NCBI GenBank assembly: GCA_010015805.1 | Contig: ML978124.1 | Coordinates: 1,054,001-1,118,000 of the forward strand | Origin: Rhizodiscina lignyota | Lineage: Eukaryota > Ascomycota > Dothideomycetes > Aulographales > Rhizodiscinaceae | DNA length: 64,000 nt | Reading direction: 5' to 3' | In this document: piece after piece, positions 32,641-42,981 of the stretch | How the letters are laid out: each line of letters opens with the position of its first letter | How positions within the stretch are numbered: position 1 is the stretch's first letter | Translations under genes and position numbers: made by a program | The notes under the pieces: model-generated | Told to the model about the DNA's origin: nothing | The model's database searches: none | The model's input: only the letters and a program-made list of their open reading frames with translations

Positions 32641-33594
32641 TTAGTTGTTGAAGTACCACTTGACGCCCTGGAGCCTGCCGACGCCAGTGTCGGCGAACTT
32701 CTCGAACAGGCTTTGGCTCATGTCCAAGTCGTATTCACCAGCGCAGCCAGGGCAGGTGTCTTCAATCTTGGCCGTCTCGGTCTGGCCGTTGTATTCGATG
32801 GTGATTGAGGCGCCACACCTGGGGTTGGCATTCGGGTTGGCGCCGTCGAACTGACTCATGTAGCCCGCACCGACAGCGACAATGGAATCGCCCTCGGAGT
32901 TCTCAACACCGCAGGAGCCCATGCCGACGGCGTAGTAGGTACCCTCGCCGGTGAATGGGTTGGACTCAGTACCGGCGGAACCACTGGAGGAGCTGCTACT
33001 GGAAGAGGAGTCGCTAGAGACACTGTAAGACGAAGGAGTAGCAGCGGCCGGAGCAGCGCTGGTGCTAGGAGTGGGAGTTGAAGTCGTGGTTGGTGGTGGT
33101 GGCGGTGGGGTGCTGGTCGTCGTTGGGACGTAAGTGGACGTCGTTGTTGGCGCGACGTAGACGGATGTAGACGTAGACGTAGATGTAGACGAAGTCTTTG
33201 GTGCCGGCGGTGGAGGAGGAGTAGACGAGCTGGTGGTCACTGGAACTGCCTCCGCGGTAGTGGAAGGGGTGGATGCCGGAGTGTAGGCTGGCGCCGAAGG
33301 AGTCTTGGTAGTAGCCGCAGCGTGGCTCTTAGGAGTGCCCTTGTGATGGTGGTGAGAATAGGTTGAGTGCTCGCTCTCAAAGCCCTCAAAGCCGGCAGCG
33401 GAGATGGTAGCCACAGGCGTAGCACTGCCACTCTCCCACACGAAGTGGGTGGACCAGACGGTGGTGGTAACCCATTCGACCTTGGACTCGGTCACGTAGA
33501 CGCGCTTGTCGAGGTTGTTGCGTCCAAAGAAGTTGAATGGCATGGCAGAGGCGGCGCCAATGAGCGCAAGAGGAAGTAGAGTTGCGGTCTTCAT
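32641..33594 (-). CDS. Secreted RlpA/expansin-like double-psi beta-barrel wall protein
   Basis: Single exon, 317 aa. A signal peptide (MKTATLLPLALIGAASA) is followed by a likely Kex2 site (NNLDKR) and the block WVTTTVWSTHFVW, often seen at the start of fungal wall proteins with this fold. Residues about 95-215 form a Ser/Thr/Pro linker with STST and PPPP runs, probably heavily O-glycosylated. The C-terminal ~95 residues are a double-psi beta-barrel domain (TGEGTYYAVGMGSCGV, CGASITIEYNGQTETAKI, EDTCPGCAGEYDLDMS, ending LQGVKWYFNN) as in RlpA-like, expansin-related and barwin-like proteins. The Asp in DLDMS is kept. Likely role: non-hydrolytic loosening or remodelling of the wall. No GPI signal is seen at the C-terminus. 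Confidence 0.9.
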   Translation of the reverse strand: MKTATLLPLALIGAASAMPFNFFGRNNLDKRVYVTESKVEWVTTTVWSTHFVWESGSATPVATISAAGFEGFESEHSTYSHHHHKGTPKSHAAATTKTPSAPAYTPASTPSTTAEAVPVTTSSSTPPPPPAPKTSSTSTSTSTSVYVAPTTTSTYVPTTTSTPPPPPPTTTSTPTPSTSAAPAAATPSSYSVSSDSSSSSSSSSGSAGTESNPFTGEGTYYAVGMGSCGVENSEGDSIVAVGAGYMSQFDGANPNANPRCGASITIEYNGQTETAKIEDTCPGCAGEYDLDMSQSLFEKFADTGVGRLQGVKWYFNN

Positions 33595-34652
33595 ATTGAG
33601 AGAATTGGAATTCTTGAGGGTATCTTGTTCGTGAGAAAATTTGAGAGTATGATCGACGACGGAAAGGAATGGCCGGGTTGATCAAGCAGGTTTCTTCCGC
33701 GGAGGGACAAATGCGACTGGCTAGCAATCAAACTGTCTTGCGTTGGTGTTGATGTCGTGTTGACGTGCAAACACTTATGTGCAGGTGGTAAAGATTCTGA
33801 TGGTCGTAGCGTAGCACCAGGCTGGACGTAAAATGTTTGACAAGAATGGTACTTGAAGGTCTCGACAGAGCGACAGGTCACCAGAAACCTTGTGTTGTGA
33901 GGGAGTGTTTGGCTCTTGAGTGTGAAGGAATGGAACTACGCAAAAGCTTCAAGCCTGTGTGCGATGGGAGCAGAAAGAGAACGTGGGAGCCCGAGGGCTT
34001 TTGTAGATTTCTCGAAAAAGAGTGTGTTGAGAAGCGTGCAGAGAAGCAGAATGAAGGAAAGAGGAAGAGGGCGAGTAGAAGAGAGGAGCGATGCAAAGGA
34101 GTGGAGCTGGTGAGAAACGACGCCAGCGAACAAAAGGCTTGGCCGCGTGAAAGCGCTGAAAGGCAGACAGGGGCGCATGCGCACTGGCCGCGCCTGCCTA
34201 GGGAGCCGGACAAAGGCCCCATGCGCCGTTTAATTTGCGTCTCCACCACTGGCAGCCACTGGGCGCAGCCTAACACTGCTCCGGGGCCTCCTTTCGGCGG
34301 GCGTGCGTTCTGCGTGCTGCTTCCGACCTGCCCATTTGCTAGGGGCCGCTCCGCATTCCATCGGACCTGAGCGGCGTGGCTTATCCACCGGCGAGCCAGC
34401 GTCGCAGCTCGTGGTCGGCTGTTGCGAATTGTCTCTCTCCACCTCTCGACCGGCCCAGGACAGCTCAGCACTGCTGCAGCGTCACTGCACGCAGAGCCGG
34501 CGGGCATGTCGGCGCAAACAGCGAGCGGCAGATGGGGAAGTGTGTTCCTGTCGCCCGCTGCTGCTTTGGTAGCGAATGTGGGCGGACGTGACATGGTTGG
34601 CGAGCACTCGAAACATGCCGTCCACACGCTGCTGGGCGCAGTCAGGTACTCC

Positions 34653-34674
34653 CGCAGCAGCTACGCAGCAGCTA
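34653..34674. repeat. Tandem 11-bp repeat, two copies
   Basis: CGCAGCAGCTA occurs exactly twice in tandem, at 34653-34663 and 34664-34674, in the GC-rich upstream region. It is too short to assign a function. Confidence 0.6.
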
Positions 34675-35387
34675 CGCCCGATTGGTCTCGCCCCTGGTCC
34701 CCCTTAGTCCTCGTTGGGCCAGGGCGAGCAGGTTCCTTGGTCGGGGGCGTGGCCGATCTTCAGGTACGCATGCCCTCCCGGCGATGGCGTGCATGCGCTG
34801 ACACCACGAATCCGCGAGCACTCAACCCTCACATCCTGCTCCTGTTGCCAATAAGACACCGCCTTCGTCGTCAAACAACATCGCACAAACATCTCTATCT
34901 TGGGACCGCGTGTATCGCGACATCATCGCCGTGTCTCCTGTGCGCCCACGACTGCATCTCGCCGAGCGCCTGTCGTCGCCGCAGAGAGAGCGTCTCGCCA
35001 ATCCAAATCGCGCTGCGACAAACCTTGGGCTGCGCTGCATGCGCGGAGCGTCAAGCAAGACATTTCCAATTGGCGTTTTGCTTTCTGGCGACGTGGTTAC
35101 ATGCTTGCATGTTGTGACCTTACTCATAGATCAGAGTCCAGTTCCATTCTTTTTCCTTCCTCGCGCGCGGCCAACATTTTCCTTTTCGTCTTGTCCAACT
35201 TCCCGCTTGCCGGCTACTTTCCCTTCTCCACTGTTTCTGCTTGCCATGAAAGACTCTTCTAGCGCGCTGCAAGCACACCAGGATCCTATCCACTCACCTT
35301 TTTGCACTCTCCATTTTCTTTCGGTAAGCTTAGGGCATTTTGCAATTTGTCGCGATGCCGCTTTTTTTGTCTGACAGGCCGGCTAAA

Positions 35388-35405
35388 GGCCGTGCAGTCA
35401 CGGCC
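35388..35405. repeat. Perfect short hairpin within repeated GGCCGGCT context
   Basis: GGCCGTG (35388-35394), loop CAGT, CACGGCC (35399-35405) forms a perfect 7-bp stem. GGCCGGCT occurs on both sides (about 35378 and 35402), so a larger alternative fold or a paired binding site is possible. Confidence 0.5.
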
Positions 35406-36414
35406 GGCTTCTCGAACACGACTCTTCGGATGCATGGCGACATATCGATAACTATCCATCTCCACATTTTCCTGTTAGCCAAGTTGTTGGGAGAATGATA
35501 GCTTTAGCCTACCTATTTGCATTTCCTATCATCCGGATGCATGCTACCTATAGACATTTGCTAATATGAACCGTGTGCTGCGAATACCATAATCTCGGTG
35601 ACGCGGCGCGGGGGCCAGCCTTATAGGTCCCTGGCGGCACTTGGGAGACACGGGCTTCCCACGTTTCTCGGCGCGTGGTTCAGAGCTTCAGCTGAGGGAC
35701 CGAGGATTTAGAGCCGGGGATAATGGCAAATACCAACATGCGAGATCTTTGTCCGAGAACTCGAACAATGGACTTGTAATCGGCATTGCTTTTCATCGGT
35801 TACTACTTCCACCCCGCCGGCGGAGACATCTCAAATGCATCATGTGGTGCTACACTCTAGTCTCAGTGTCTTAGACATCCGATTGCAAGCTCAGCTTACC
35901 GCTTGGTCGTTCTCGAATCTTTGGCCTACATCCCACCTGACGCAGTCGATGGCATGATCGAGGCCAATATGGACAATGCTATCCCAACTAGACAACGGTA
36001 GTTGGAAGCGATACGTGATGAATCGTCATCGACTCATCACGACTGGACGCAGAGTTCCATGGCAGCGCTGCAGTTCGACTTCAGCTCTGCATCTTACTGA
36101 CTCGTTTTGAACATTGCCAGGAAACGTCCAAATTCGGCAGTTCGCCGGGCTTTGCTTTTTGATATAATCATCGTATCCATTTTCCAACTTCATTCCTCTC
36201 ATCATATGGACGGCGTTCATAGAGTTAAAATTCTTGAGTTTTCGAGTTTTCGTGTATAAGGCTTGCTAGATAACACGTTCACGTTTCCGTACAAAATATC
36301 CGTACCTGCAGCCCTAGCTTCAATTCGCTGACATCACCCCGCTTTCTTTATCTACAAAGCCCGACATCGCAACAGCCCACTTCACGATGCAGAAGTTGCA
36401 ATTGAGCTGTGAAA

Positions 36415-38342
36415 ATGTCCTTTCTAGCGATAGAAGGACTACATGCTTTCGTGACCGGAGCGGCCGGAGGCATTGGTCAAGCCATTGTGCAAGAATTGCT
36501 TTGTATGTCAACCACACCACCATCTGAAACTCGTCCACGGAGCTTATATTTTGCACAGCGCAAGGATGCAGAGTTACCGCGCACGACAGGCGTGCCAGTC
36601 CGCTAGCACCGCACGAGCGTCTCTATACGCTCCAAGGTGACATATCGGATGAGGCATCTATTTCGTCAAGCATCGACGCTGCACGCGCTCACTTCGGTGC
36701 GATCAATATACTCGCCGCAAACGCAGGTATAACCGATGAAGGTAACGAATATCCCATCTGGCGTATGCCCACCGACATTTGGGATAAAGTCTACGCGATC
36801 AACGTGCGGGGTACATACTTCACGATCAAGCACTTCCTCCGCGCAGCCGAAGAGGAGCAACAAACAATTGGCAAAGAGCTGCAGAATCTTGCGGTCGTGG
36901 TCACAGGAAGTGAATGCGGGAAATTCGGGCAGGCTGGACATACCGAATATGCGAGCGGCAAGGCAGGTCTACAGTATGGGCTTGTTAGGGGTGTGAAGAA
37001 TGAGATCGCACACTTGAACAAACTAGCGAGGATTAATGCAGTTGCGCCAGGATGGGTGAACACGCCTCTCATTGGAGACAGATTGGACGATCCAAGGGAG
37101 ATGTGGATAGAGGCACAGGCTACTGTTGCGCTGAGGAAGATTGCGCAGCCGACGGACGTCGCGAGGGCCGTTGCATTCCTCGCCTCTCATCGCGCTGCAG
37201 GTCATATCAGCGGTGAGTGTATTAGTGTCGATGGCGGAATGGAGGGTAGGCTGTTGTGGAAAGAGGAGGAAGTGACTGGCGCAAAGCAGGGCCAGCAGAC
37301 TACTATCGCTCTGCAAGCACCACAGCCGACTTCGATACCTCCAGTTATTTCTCAGAAGCGCAAATCCACTATCAAAGTCGCCATATCCGTAGATTTTGAC
37401 GCTGTGTCAGGCTGGCTCGGAACAGGACAGTCACCAGACAACAGCCTTGCGGACTACTCATCCGGCTTCTTCTCCGCATATGTCGGCGTCCGTCGCCTCC
37501 TCCGCCTCTTCAAACGCCTCAACGTCTCCGACAAGATCACATGGTTCATTCCCGGGCACAGCATGGAGTCCTTTCCTGAGCAAACCAAAGCTATCCTCGC
37601 CTCGGGCTGCGAACTCGGCCTCCACGGCTACTGCCACGAAGGCGCGGCCCAACTCACCGAGTCCCAGGAGCGCGAAGTGCTCGAGAAATGCATCCAGCTC
37701 GCAGAAGGCCTAACAGGCAAGAAGCCGCGTGGCTACCGTGCTCCGCTCTACCAGTTGCGCGAAAACACAATCAGGCTCTTGGAAGAGCACGGCTTCCTGT
37801 ACGACTCGAGCCTCACGCACTATGATAGTACACCTTACTATGTGCCGCGGTCACAGCCCATCACACCGCCGAATTACAGGCAGATGAGCAGCGCGAAGCA
37901 GTGGATGAAGCCCCTTCCGCAGCCGGAGCAGCCAACGGACAGGACGTTGGTCGAATTGCCCGCGAATTGGTATGGCGAGGACATGACCCCACTGCAATAC
38001 TGGCCGCATACGCCCAACTCGCAGGGCTATGTCGACGCAAGGGTCGTGGAGAAGATGTGGATGGATCGGTTTGAGTGGTTGCAGCGCGAGAGGGACGAGT
38101 TGGCGGAAGAGAAGGCGGAGATGCAGGCTGCAGAGGTAGGGGTGAGCAAAGCGGTGGAGGAGGGGGAGGAGATGACGCTTTTCTCGCTGATTTTGCATCC
38201 TGATACGAGTGGGATGGCGCATGTTATTGGCATGGTGGAGAGGTTCTTGATGTGGGTGAGGCAGAAGGGGGATGCGGAGGTGGAGTGGTGCAGTTGTGGG
38301 GAGGTGGCGGAGAGGTGGAAGGGAATGCAGACGGGTAAATAA
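36415..38342 (+). CDS. Fusion protein: short-chain dehydrogenase plus polysaccharide deacetylase (CE4/NodB-like)
   Basis: Exons 36415-36502 and 36559-38342 (56-nt intron GTATGT...GCACAG) give 623 aa. Residues 1 to about 270 are a classical SDR: cofactor loop VTGAAGGIGQAIVQ, LAANAGIT, active-site YASGK (Tyr and Lys), NAVAPGWVNTPLIGD, and the C-terminal GECISVDGGMEG. A Gln/Pro/Thr-rich linker of about 40 residues follows. From about residue 305 comes a NodB-type polysaccharide deacetylase of the PgdA/PuuE-like group: VAISVDFDAVSGWLG (catalytic Asp pair), WFIPGHSMES, ELGLHGYCHEGA (metal-binding His pair), KPRGYRAPLY and LFSLILHPDTSGM (late His). No signal peptide, so predicted cytoplasmic. The second exon is one uninterrupted frame, so the join is in the DNA. 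The joint substrate is unknown. Confidence 0.88.
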
Positions 38343-38604
38343 ATGGCTTGAGATATAAATTAATTAACATATTCAAGATAGGTATATATGGCCAATTAAG
38401 ACTGGAGGTCTTCGACCTTCATGGCGTTCTCCGATGTGATTGGCCTCATACGTCATAATGTTTTAATGAAAATCGTCACAACTTGGAAGCATGAAAAGTA
38501 CCTTTCCGCTGGACAACTCCTTTCTTTCCTTAAAGATATTCAAGTCAAATCAAAACAGCTTTTCCCAAATACAAGCGAATTCAAATTGATCTTTGTGACC
38601 AATA

Positions 38605-38968
38605 ATGTCGGATCAAGTCACATCCAAGCAGGGCGAGCCAATCAACGAAGGCGACCATGTCGAGACGAAGATTAGAGGTGGAAAACGTGAAGGGGACGTA
38701 CGTTTGACCTCCTTGAACAGCGAGGAAATTTAGATTTAAATATCGGAAGATAACCTAACAATCTCCCAAATACAGGCCGACAAGATCGTCACTACGGAGA
38801 AGGAGGCTGAACAGCACGATGTCAAGAATCCACCAAAGGTGATCTCTTTGCTTGATACAGTCTCCTGAAAACTTGTCATGAGTGTTTGTCTGACTCTGAT
38901 AGGTTGTCTTCACGGATCAGCATGGGCATGATGTCGCGCACAACCCAGGTACATTGAGCAAGACTTAG
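38605..38968 (+). CDS. Small Hva1-family TUDOR-domain protein
   Basis: Three tiny exons, 38605-38697, 38776-38838 and 38903-38968, all joined in phase 0, give 73 aa. The sequence reads MSDQVTSKQGEPINEGDHV, ETKIRGGKREGD, ADKIVTTEKEAEQHDVK, NPPKVVFTDQHGHDVAH, NPGTLSKT. This matches the short Hva1 (hypervirulence-associated) TUDOR-like family, formerly DUF2945. Members are widespread in fungi and bacteria; the biochemical role is unclear. The size is complete for the family. No exon is long enough to stand out as an ORF, so automatic gene callers may miss it. It lies downstream of the SDR-deacetylase gene and convergent with the permease gene. Confidence 0.85.
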
Positions 38969-39020
38969 CGATCAAAGTGGTGCGGTTTGAGGGTTGGCAG
39001 ATATGTACGGCAGCTCCAAC

Positions 39021-39050
39021 GAATTGATCTTCAATGAATTGATCTCCAAT
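39021..39050. repeat. Tandem 15-bp repeat, two copies with one mismatch
   Basis: GAATTGATCTTCAAT (39021-39035) is followed directly by GAATTGATCTCCAAT (39036-39050). It lies in the 174-bp convergent spacer between the Hva1 and permease genes and is probably a local duplication in 3' UTR DNA. Confidence 0.65.
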
Positions 39051-39142
39051 GCATTAATTGAGAAACTCAATTGCTACATCTACTATCGTGCACGAGTATA
39101 GACCCTCTCGACAGAAGCCTCCCGAACCGCTGATGAGCTAGT

Positions 39143-41239
39143 CTACACTGGCGGCGCGCACCCAAAGGATGTTGCCGCGGCAGAGTTGAATGCTGCTTTG
39201 ATACTCAGACCAGAGCCATAGATGCCTTGAAAACATTAGCGCTGTGGCACAGATCTCGAAATGCTGATACTTACCAAGTCCCGCCGTCGCCAGTGCAGCC
39301 AGACAAAGCACCAAGTTGACCCACTTGAAGATCAAAGTTGCTCTGGTTCCTCCGAAGAGACCCTATCGCATTCTGTTAGTTCCGACATTCGAGTATGCAG
39401 AGGCATGTAGGGATTACGAACCCTCTTCCAGCGACTCCACTCAAACCAGGTGTCGGTACGGCTTGGTGCTCCAGGCTTGTATGGGCCGTCGGCGGCGGTC
39501 GCATCCTGCTGTACAAGGTACAAGAATGTGAATCCGGTAGGGAAGGAGTATGTGAACTGCATGTTCGTCACAGCTCCGACTGTATATGCATGTCAGTCCA
39601 TATCCCGTATTTTTCCATCGGAGGACAACGTACCCATGCCCGACAGCGTTTGAACCTGCGGAATCGCGGCCGCGATGACGAAACCGATAGCCCAGAAAAT
39701 GATCACGGAAATCGCCCAGGTGAGCCGTCCCATGCGAGACGTGAGAAGCGGTCCATGGAAGAGGTCTTCAATGACGTTGACGTAGAAGATTTTCAGACCT
39801 AAAGGGTGTAAGCGTCTGATCAAGAACCACGGGATCCAATAGTCAACCCAACTTACCAACATTGCCATAAAGCCCTCCAGCGATGACACCACCAACGAGC
39901 GACAGCACATTGCCAACTGTCTGCCAGGAATGATGACTGACACCTTGGAATGCGACTGGTAGGGTAAATTGGCCTTGGAAAGAGTAGACATATAGTCCGT
40001 AGAAGACATATATCGTGAAGATGATCGCCTGGGCGAGGCAGAACGACTTCAAGAAATCCATGGGTCGGCGCATCTCTGCGATAATCTGTGCAAAGATGGT
40101 TGCTCCTCCATAAGCGTAGACGATGTTCATCACACCGTTGATACGCTCGAAGAAAGGGTACGTGGCGAAAGTCTGCCGCACGACTGGACCTTTCGGGATG
40201 CCGTATGCGGCCAGAGCAGATGCGTAATTTGGAGGCGAGTGCGCTATGAAGCCCACGGACAGGAAGATGACGAGAATGTTTAGCCAAATGGCAATGCTAG
40301 CGATCCAGCTGAAGCGGTGTAGTGAACGTATTTGGTTCAATACCATGCCCCTGTGTGTCGTTAGAAGCCGTAATAATATGGAGGACTGGTTGCCTTCTTA
40401 CACAAGAATCCAGATAATGATCGCAACGACGAAGCACGGCTTTCCATTGGTGATCTGAACTAGCGACTGGGCTGCTCCAAGTGAGGTCGTGCCGACATTT
40501 ACGATCCTGTGCATAGTAAGCTGCTGTACGGTCCTTCACGGGATCTGTAAGCGTACATATGAATGAAGACAAGCCATGTCACGAAAAGTCTGAAGTATCT
40601 TCCAGCAACTCGATCAGTGATATCACTATAGCTCTTCACCGGGAACCTGTCACTGTCCAGTTTCACATAGAGCCACCACAGCAATGCGCCGCAATAGAAT
40701 GCCATGCCGCCCATGAAGACATAGAGGAGCACGCCGGGTACGTATCCATTTTGGCGAAATGCGTATGGTGCATTGAATGGACCGAGAATATCAGTGGTAC
40801 ACAGGTAGAACGCCGCAAGCCAAGATGCACGTCTCAGAACTCGCCATGATTGCACTTTGGTCGTGTCATTGTCCGAGAGACCATCTGTCTGCGGGTCGTT
40901 GGAACGTGATACGACTGCTTCAGCCTCCGCTTCCAAAGGGGATGCAAATGATTGCAGTTTGTCGGCTAGAGTCCGGTTACTGGGTTTTGCGTCAGCCATC
41001 AAGTACCTTATCTTTCAAGCTTCTGCAAGTACATACCGTCTTCCATCCTCAATTCTCTCTTGAATTCTTTGGGCGCTCGCGAAGAACACAAAATCCTCCA
41101 ATTTTGGCGAGCTTGTCTTCCCAATCAAATCGCCGTCATGAACTGGCGCAACAGATGCATCAAGCTCGTTCTTGCCGATCGGATATTCCAGATCTTTAGC
41201 CTCATGCGATAGTCTGTAAGGGTCAGTGAGTGGAGCCAT
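39143..41239 (-). CDS. Amino acid transporter, AAAP family (Mtr-like neutral amino acid permease)
   Basis: Proton-coupled amino acid permease with about 11 membrane segments. Eight exons fit in phase: 41239-41037, 40979-40557, 40506-40402, 40350-39857, 39798-39634, 39579-39422, 39362-39275, 39225-39143, giving 572 aa. The hydrophilic N-terminus (about 130 residues) contains FVFFASAQRIQERIEDG, common in this group. The transporter core starts ILGPFNAPYAFRQNGYVPG (first helix), followed by DSDRFPVKSYSDITDRVAG, NVGTTSLGAAQSLVQI, and NIVYAYGGATIFAQIIAEM with the MRRPMDF loop. The last exon (GIYGSGLSIKAAF...ATSFGCAPPV) has the usual C-terminus and uses an AAG acceptor. The start is the first true ATG of the frame. 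Substrate range cannot be read from sequence; neutral or aromatic amino acids are the family expectation. Confidence 0.88.
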
Positions 41240-42699
41240 TGCAACGGTTGGTCCCAAGAGCCTGGGAAGATATCAAGAGCCAAGACGCAAAGAGATAGCA
41301 GGATCGAGACCTGGGTGCGTACATACCTTTAAACAAAATGCCATTGAGCACCTCACAGTGCCATCCAACAATCCGTTCTGGAAGGTGAAGATAGATTCGC
41401 GAATTTGAGATACAGATCGGGTGCAAACTGCCGACCAATGGGAGTTGATCATCATGTCGCAAGCGTATGGCCGATATGGCGTGAACGACTTGAATCCAGA
41501 ACAATGAGCCGTAGATCTCGTTAGCGTGCAATTGTCGATGTGCAGAGAGGCATTCGGGGAATAATGGACCTGCAGGTAAAGTAACTCCCCGGCAAGCTTT
41601 TTTTTAGCGTTAGTCGTCCAAAGCCTCCAACATGAAATTATATGCATAGTGTAGCTTCATGATATTTTTTGCATTGCCAGAAACTGCTTCTTAGATTAGT
41701 GAGACATTAACTCGAGATCGAAAGAGGTGTGTATTTCTGCGGAGTGGCATTAGAATACAGTTCGGCGGACATCGAGTGCAAGCTGGCAGTTTGACTAGGC
41801 AGAGCTAGTGACAGGCGCCTGTCAATATTCTTATCAGTAGGACAAAGATACTCTCTCCCATTACGGCGCATTTAATCTTTATGATCCTGCACTAAGAACT
41901 GGAAAGCTTGTTTGCCAGTCGCATCAACAGAGTGGTCGGCTTGCCGCTGAACGGAACCGAGCAGGAAATACCACATTGAGGCCGATTTCTGAATTTGAGG
42001 AGCGGAGTTTCTTCACAGATGTCTTTGACTACAAGGAATCTTGTATATTAGCAATCAGAAGCACTGCTCGTGACCAAGTTTAATGACATTGCCACAGTCA
42101 AAGCCAACAGCTGAACGGTAGCATTCCCCAGAAACGCTACGGATCAATGCCTTGACCAGGGCCTGTAGATACTAAACAGAGTGACCAACTGTATAGATTC
42201 GGCTCGGCGCTGAGAGGTCTACACGCCTATTTGCGGCGAGGTAGAAGCGGATTGGTGGCAAGCGGTATGTACAACATCAACATATTGGTTGCAAGTAGGT
42301 GCTGATGGATTTCTTTCCATGTGATCAAACATCGACGAGGATTTATCGCTCATAGCTTCTGTTTGTCTCCAATCACGAAGCAAGTCAGCGAATCGGATAC
42401 GACCACCCATGGAGACTCTACTCACCGGTCCATTTATTGCGTAACCTACCCGTAGTGGAGGTTGCTCTTTCACGAAGTTGTATTTCCACGAACCGATCAC
42501 GGACATCATTAGAATGTCAATGACTTCGTAGCGGGCGTCAAAGCTGGTGCCAAAATGCTTGGCGGATGAACGATTGTACACTGCGAGGTTATATAAAGGG
42601 ACCTACGCAGTCCTTGCGGTTTAAGACTTGCCGAAATACAATCGATCAGTTTCAGTTTATCTTGAATCTCCTAGGCATTGCACTTTTTGTCCGTTCAGA
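41240..42699. other. Intergenic region upstream of the permease and the Cys-rich ORF
   Basis: 1.46 kb of AT-richer DNA. One minus-strand ORF (42219-42581) reads partly protein-like (FDARYEVIDILMMSVIGSW) but no family or intron structure could be supported, so it is not listed as a gene. A TATA-like element lies at about 42589-42597. Confidence 0.45.
42589..42597 (+). promoter_or_regulatory. TATA-box-like element (TATATAAAG)
   Basis: TATATAAAG stands about 105 bp upstream of the ATG at 42700. Spacing and match suit a core promoter for the small Cys-rich ORF. Confidence 0.4.
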
Positions 42700-42981
42700 A
42701 TGTGCGAAATAAGCTATGAGCTGTGCGCCCGTCCAAAATGTGGAAAAGACCTCAACAGCGGCAACCCCGTGACTGTAAAGCCCTGCAGTCATAAGGTTCA
42801 GGGGTTGGAATGCCCTCAGCCAAAAATCAAAAACGCACCTTCGACAAAGTACAAAATCCCTGGGGATTCTAACTTGACCCTTCGCTATTGCAGCGAAGAG
42901 TGCGAGGCCCAAGCAATAATCGAAGAGGCCAAATGTCATCAGCTTTTGATTGAGGTTATGACGGATGTGTCTGAAGAGTAG
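42700..42981 (+). CDS. Small cysteine-rich hypothetical protein
   Basis: Intronless 93-aa ORF beginning MCEISYELCARPKCGKDL. Eight cysteines (residues 2, 9, 14, 29, 38, 64, 68, 79) and PCSHK around residue 30 suggest a zinc-ribbon-like or disulfide-bonded fold; C9-x4-C14 and C64-x3-C68 are the tight pairs. No signal peptide is seen, which favours an intracellular metal-binding protein of the kind that is common and uncharacterised in Pezizomycotina. An earlier in-frame ATG at 42628 would add 24 residues; I prefer 42700 because the Cys pattern starts there. A TATA-like box lies upstream. No family can be named. Confidence 0.5.
   Translation: MCEISYELCARPKCGKDLNSGNPVTVKPCSHKVQGLECPQPKIKNAPSTKYKIPGDSNLTLRYCSEECEAQAIIEEAKCHQLLIEVMTDVSEE

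Larger units (their letters stand above)
33595..36414. other. 2.8 kb divergent upstream region without a supported gene
   Basis: Lies between the start of the secreted DPBB gene (minus) and the start of the SDR-deacetylase fusion (plus). GC-rich in 33.9-35.3 kb with long overlapping ORFs on both strands (33878-34627 minus, 34422-35117 plus) that carry no domain. It includes a small tandem repeat and a perfect hairpin listed separately. Confidence 0.5.

Noticed and set aside
33050-33260. Simple-sequence repeats (GGT, TAGACG units)
   Set aside because: They are the coding sequence of the Ser/Thr/Pro linker of the DPBB protein rather than an independent microsatellite.
33878-35117. Long ORFs on both strands upstream of the DPBB gene
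   Set aside because: Mutually overlapping, rich in Ser/Arg/Pro/Cys, no recognisable domain; likely noncoding GC-rich DNA.
42219-42581. Minus-strand ORF with a protein-like segment (FDARYEVIDILMMSVIGSW)
   Set aside because: A GTGAGT donor follows the segment but no acceptor keeps a useful frame; no family recognised. It may be a gene remnant but cannot be supported.
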